In this document: one piece after another, positions 4,719 through 6,021 of the stretch | Layout: every line of letters starts with the position of its first letter | How positions within the stretch are numbered: position 1 is the first letter of the stretch | Source of the DNA: a bacterium | Lineage (GTDB): Bacteria > Oederibacteriota > JAJYGY01 | Length of the DNA stretch: 6,021 nt | Direction: 5' to 3' | Assembly (NCBI GenBank): GCA_021790555.1 | Contig: JAJYGY010000272.1 | Location: forward strand, 1 to 6,021 | Translations under genes and position numbers: made by a program | Notes under the pieces: generated by a model | Database searches by the model: none | Told to the model about the DNA's origin: nothing | The model's input: only the letters and a program-made list of their open reading frames with translations

Positions 4719-6021
4719 TCAGGGCATGGCGGGGACCAGCCGGTCTCCCATCAGCAGCCTCGGGCTCTTGTTGGGAGGGGCCCATTCCAGTTCCATCCAC
4801 GGATTGCCGTGGGTGGAGTACTTCAGCTTCAGGTCGTGCCATCCCTTTTTCAGGTAGAGGTTCGGCTCCGGCCGCTGGCTGGGCTGTTTCGGCGCGGGAT
4901 AGGCGCCGGACTGGAAGGCCACCTTGCCGTCCACCAGCACCTGGGTGAAGTCGCCGCCGGAGGACAGGAAGTGGTAGATGCCGTCCTCGTCCACGCGCAG
5001 GCGGGCGTGCCAGACGCACGACCAGGGCGGGTTGAAGGGGTTGTCCAGCCAGTGGGAAAGCACCACCGGCTCGACCATGGAGGCCATGGTTTCTCCGGTC
5101 CAGTCGGGTCCCCTGAAATACTGGGCGTAGAAGCCTTCCGGCTGGGCGATGGTGAAAAGGGAGGTCTTGGGGATGGGCCCCCCCAGGAAGGTTGTCAGGT
5201 CGAACAGGTACACGGGGTGGATGGGGGACCCGCTCCAGGTCAGGGCGAAGGGAGGGTCCTGGGGCGAGGGCCGGTAGTCCACCTCGATGCGGTGAAGTCC
5301 CTTGGCCAGGGGCAGGGCGCGCTGGCTTCCGTGGCCGGCCTTCAGGCTCGTGACCACCCTGCCGTCCACCAGGACCTTCAGGTCGGCCCTGCCGGTGGAG
5401 CCGAAGGAGTAGCTGCCGTAGCCCGGGATGTAGACGCTTCCGGTCCAGCGGATGAACCTGGCCCGGGGAATGAGGGAGCTGGGGTACTGGGGGGCGCAGT
5501 TGTCCACGGTCCGCCGGGCGCCGTCCCCGTCTTCCACCTGGGCGTCCAGGCCCTCGATCGCCTCCTGGTCCTTGGTGGTCACGTTGATCTCCTGGATCAG
5601 GTCGGAACCGTTGCGCGGGTCCTTCAGCCCCTTCACCGCGGCGGCCGGATAGAGGTCCCGCACGTATCCCAGGGCGTCCTGGTAGTCGTCACCCAGGAAC
5701 AGCAGGTAGTTGTGGTGGTCCGGATCGGTGAGGGGCAGGGATTCGGCCAGGTTGTAGTAGTTCCGCATGGGGGTGCTCTTGCGGAAGAGGATCAGGGGCG
5801 GATGGGAGGAGGCGTAGCCCGTGCCCCAGAAGACGGCGTCGTAGTTCTGCCCCGACTTCTTGCCCGCCTCGATGCCGATGAGCGTGGGGGAAAGGTCGTA
5901 GGCCAGGTCCTTGCGGCCGACGAAAAGCGCGTAGGCGCTGCGGTAGGAGAAGAACACGAAGGCCGGCACCAGGATCAGGGCGAACAGCACCGCGCCGGCG
6001 CGGCGCCCCAGGCCCAGAAAG
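4719..6021 (-). CDS. C-terminal part of a membrane protein with two tandem PA14-like modules (5' end outside window)
   Basis: The frame is open to the window edge, so the gene is cut at its 5' end. Residue numbers here count from the GTG codon at 5990. The ten residues before it (FLGLGRRAGA) and residues 1-23 form a basic loop and a strong hydrophobic helix (LFALILVPAFVFF), probably the last membrane helix of a larger polytopic protein. Residues 24-175 are soluble, with no motif I can name. Two PA14-like beta-sandwich modules follow. Module A (about 179-262) has IRWTGSVYIPGYGSYSF, VLVDG (206-210) and GLHRIEVDY. Module B (about 285-413) has GFYAQYF, HARLRVDEDGIYHF, VLVDG (351-355) and KKGWHDLKLKY. 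PA14 modules are known as carbohydrate-binding or glycosidase-attached domains and would lie outside the membrane here. By context the missing N-terminus may be a family 39-type glycosyltransferase, which is not shown. A true GTG start at 5990, giving a 423-residue signal-anchored protein, is possible but less likely. Confidence 0.75.
   Translation of the reverse strand, partial: FLGLGRRAGAVLFALILVPAFVFFSYRSAYALFVGRKDLAYDLSPTLIGIEAGKKSGQNYDAVFWGTGYASSHPPLILFRKSTPMRNYYNLAESLPLTDPDHHNYLLFLGDDYQDALGYVRDLYPAAAVKGLKDPRNGSDLIQEINVTTKDQEAIEGLDAQVEDGDGARRTVDNCAPQYPSSLIPRARFIRWTGSVYIPGYGSYSFGSTGRADLKVLVDGRVVTSLKAGHGSQRALPLAKGLHRIEVDYRPSPQDPPFALTWSGSPIHPVYLFDLTTFLGGPIPKTSLFTIAQPEGFYAQYFRGPDWTGETMASMVEPVVLSHWLDNPFNPPWSCVWHARLRVDEDGIYHFLSSGGDFTQVLVDGKVAFQSGAYPAPKQPSQRPEPNLYLKKGWHDLKLKYSTHGNPWMELEWAPPNKSPRLLMGDRLVPAMP

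Noticed and set aside
2732..4948. A 738-codon open frame on the plus strand, antisense to the GT-C gene and part of the PA14 gene
   Set aside because: Its translation is low-complexity, rich in Gln, Gly, Glu and His with no domain, as expected from the complement of GC-rich membrane-protein codons. The minus-strand frames hold real motifs, overlaps and ribosome binding sites.
5074..5090. ACCATGG-AGG-CCATGGT small hairpin in the PA14 gene
   Set aside because: A 7-bp stem is within chance expectation for this length and base composition.
5178..5184. C7 run (G7 on the coding strand) in the PA14 gene as a second phase-variation tract
   Set aside because: It is short, lies late in the gene between the two modules, and is expected by chance in GC-rich sequence.
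5988..5990. GTG as the true start of the PA14 protein
   Set aside because: The frame stays open to the window edge, and the preceding residues (FLGLGRRAGA) fit a cytoplasmic loop before a membrane helix. No Shine-Dalgarno sequence stands out just upstream, so a truncated larger protein is more likely, though not proven.
1..6021. CRISPR array, tRNA or rRNA, insertion-sequence ends or integrase sites
   Set aside because: No regularly spaced repeats, no cloverleaf-like or rRNA-like sequence, and no terminal inverted repeats flanking a transposase were seen. Nearly all the sequence is accounted for by five codirectional genes.

Overview
The window holds five genes, all on the minus strand and packed head to tail. 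They read from right (6021) to left (56). The DNA is strongly GC-rich and the third codon positions are mostly G or C. The gene content (membrane glycosyltransferases, a nucleotide-sugar epimerase, a family-2 glycosyltransferase and a SAM-dependent methyltransferase) is that of a bacterial surface-glycan locus. A GC-rich Gram-negative-type bacterium (for example Acidobacteriota, Myxococcota, Desulfobacterota or Elusimicrobiota) is plausible. Nothing in the sequence fixes the phylum, and no rRNA, tRNA, plasmid, phage or insertion-sequence signature is present.

Layout in the direction of transcription. (1) 6021-4719: the C-terminal part of a membrane protein that enters from outside the window. 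It has a last membrane helix, a soluble segment and two tandem PA14-like beta-sandwich modules. (2) 4672-2756: a 638-residue polytopic membrane protein whose second half looks like a GT-C glycosyltransferase, with an unusual extra multi-helix N-terminal region. (3) 2759-1983: a class I SAM-dependent methyltransferase with a GTG start. (4) 1986-1075: a GT-A family-2 glycosyltransferase of the rhamnosyltransferase-like type. (5) 1078-56: an NAD-dependent extended-SDR sugar epimerase/dehydratase. A GC-rich hairpin at 50-21 follows the last stop and probably ends the transcript. Genes 2-3, 3-4 and 4-5 each overlap by exactly four bases (GTGA, ATGA, ATGA), and only 46 bases separate genes 1 and 2, so this is almost certainly one operon.

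A working model, by inference: the epimerase makes or modifies a nucleotide sugar, and the cytoplasmic GT2 enzyme adds a sugar to a lipid-linked or otherwise membrane-associated acceptor. The methyltransferase may methylate a sugar or glycan terminus. The two membrane proteins would then act on polyprenyl-linked sugars or the extracytoplasmic glycan, with the PA14 modules outside the membrane as possible carbohydrate-binding parts. The final product (O-antigen, exopolysaccharide, glycolipid or glycoprotein) cannot be read from the sequence.

The points that most deserve a second look are the membrane protein with tandem PA14 modules, an eight-cytosine run in the first 31 codons of the GT-C gene, and three near-perfect GC-rich hairpins inside coding sequence that coincide with linkers or cytoplasmic loops.
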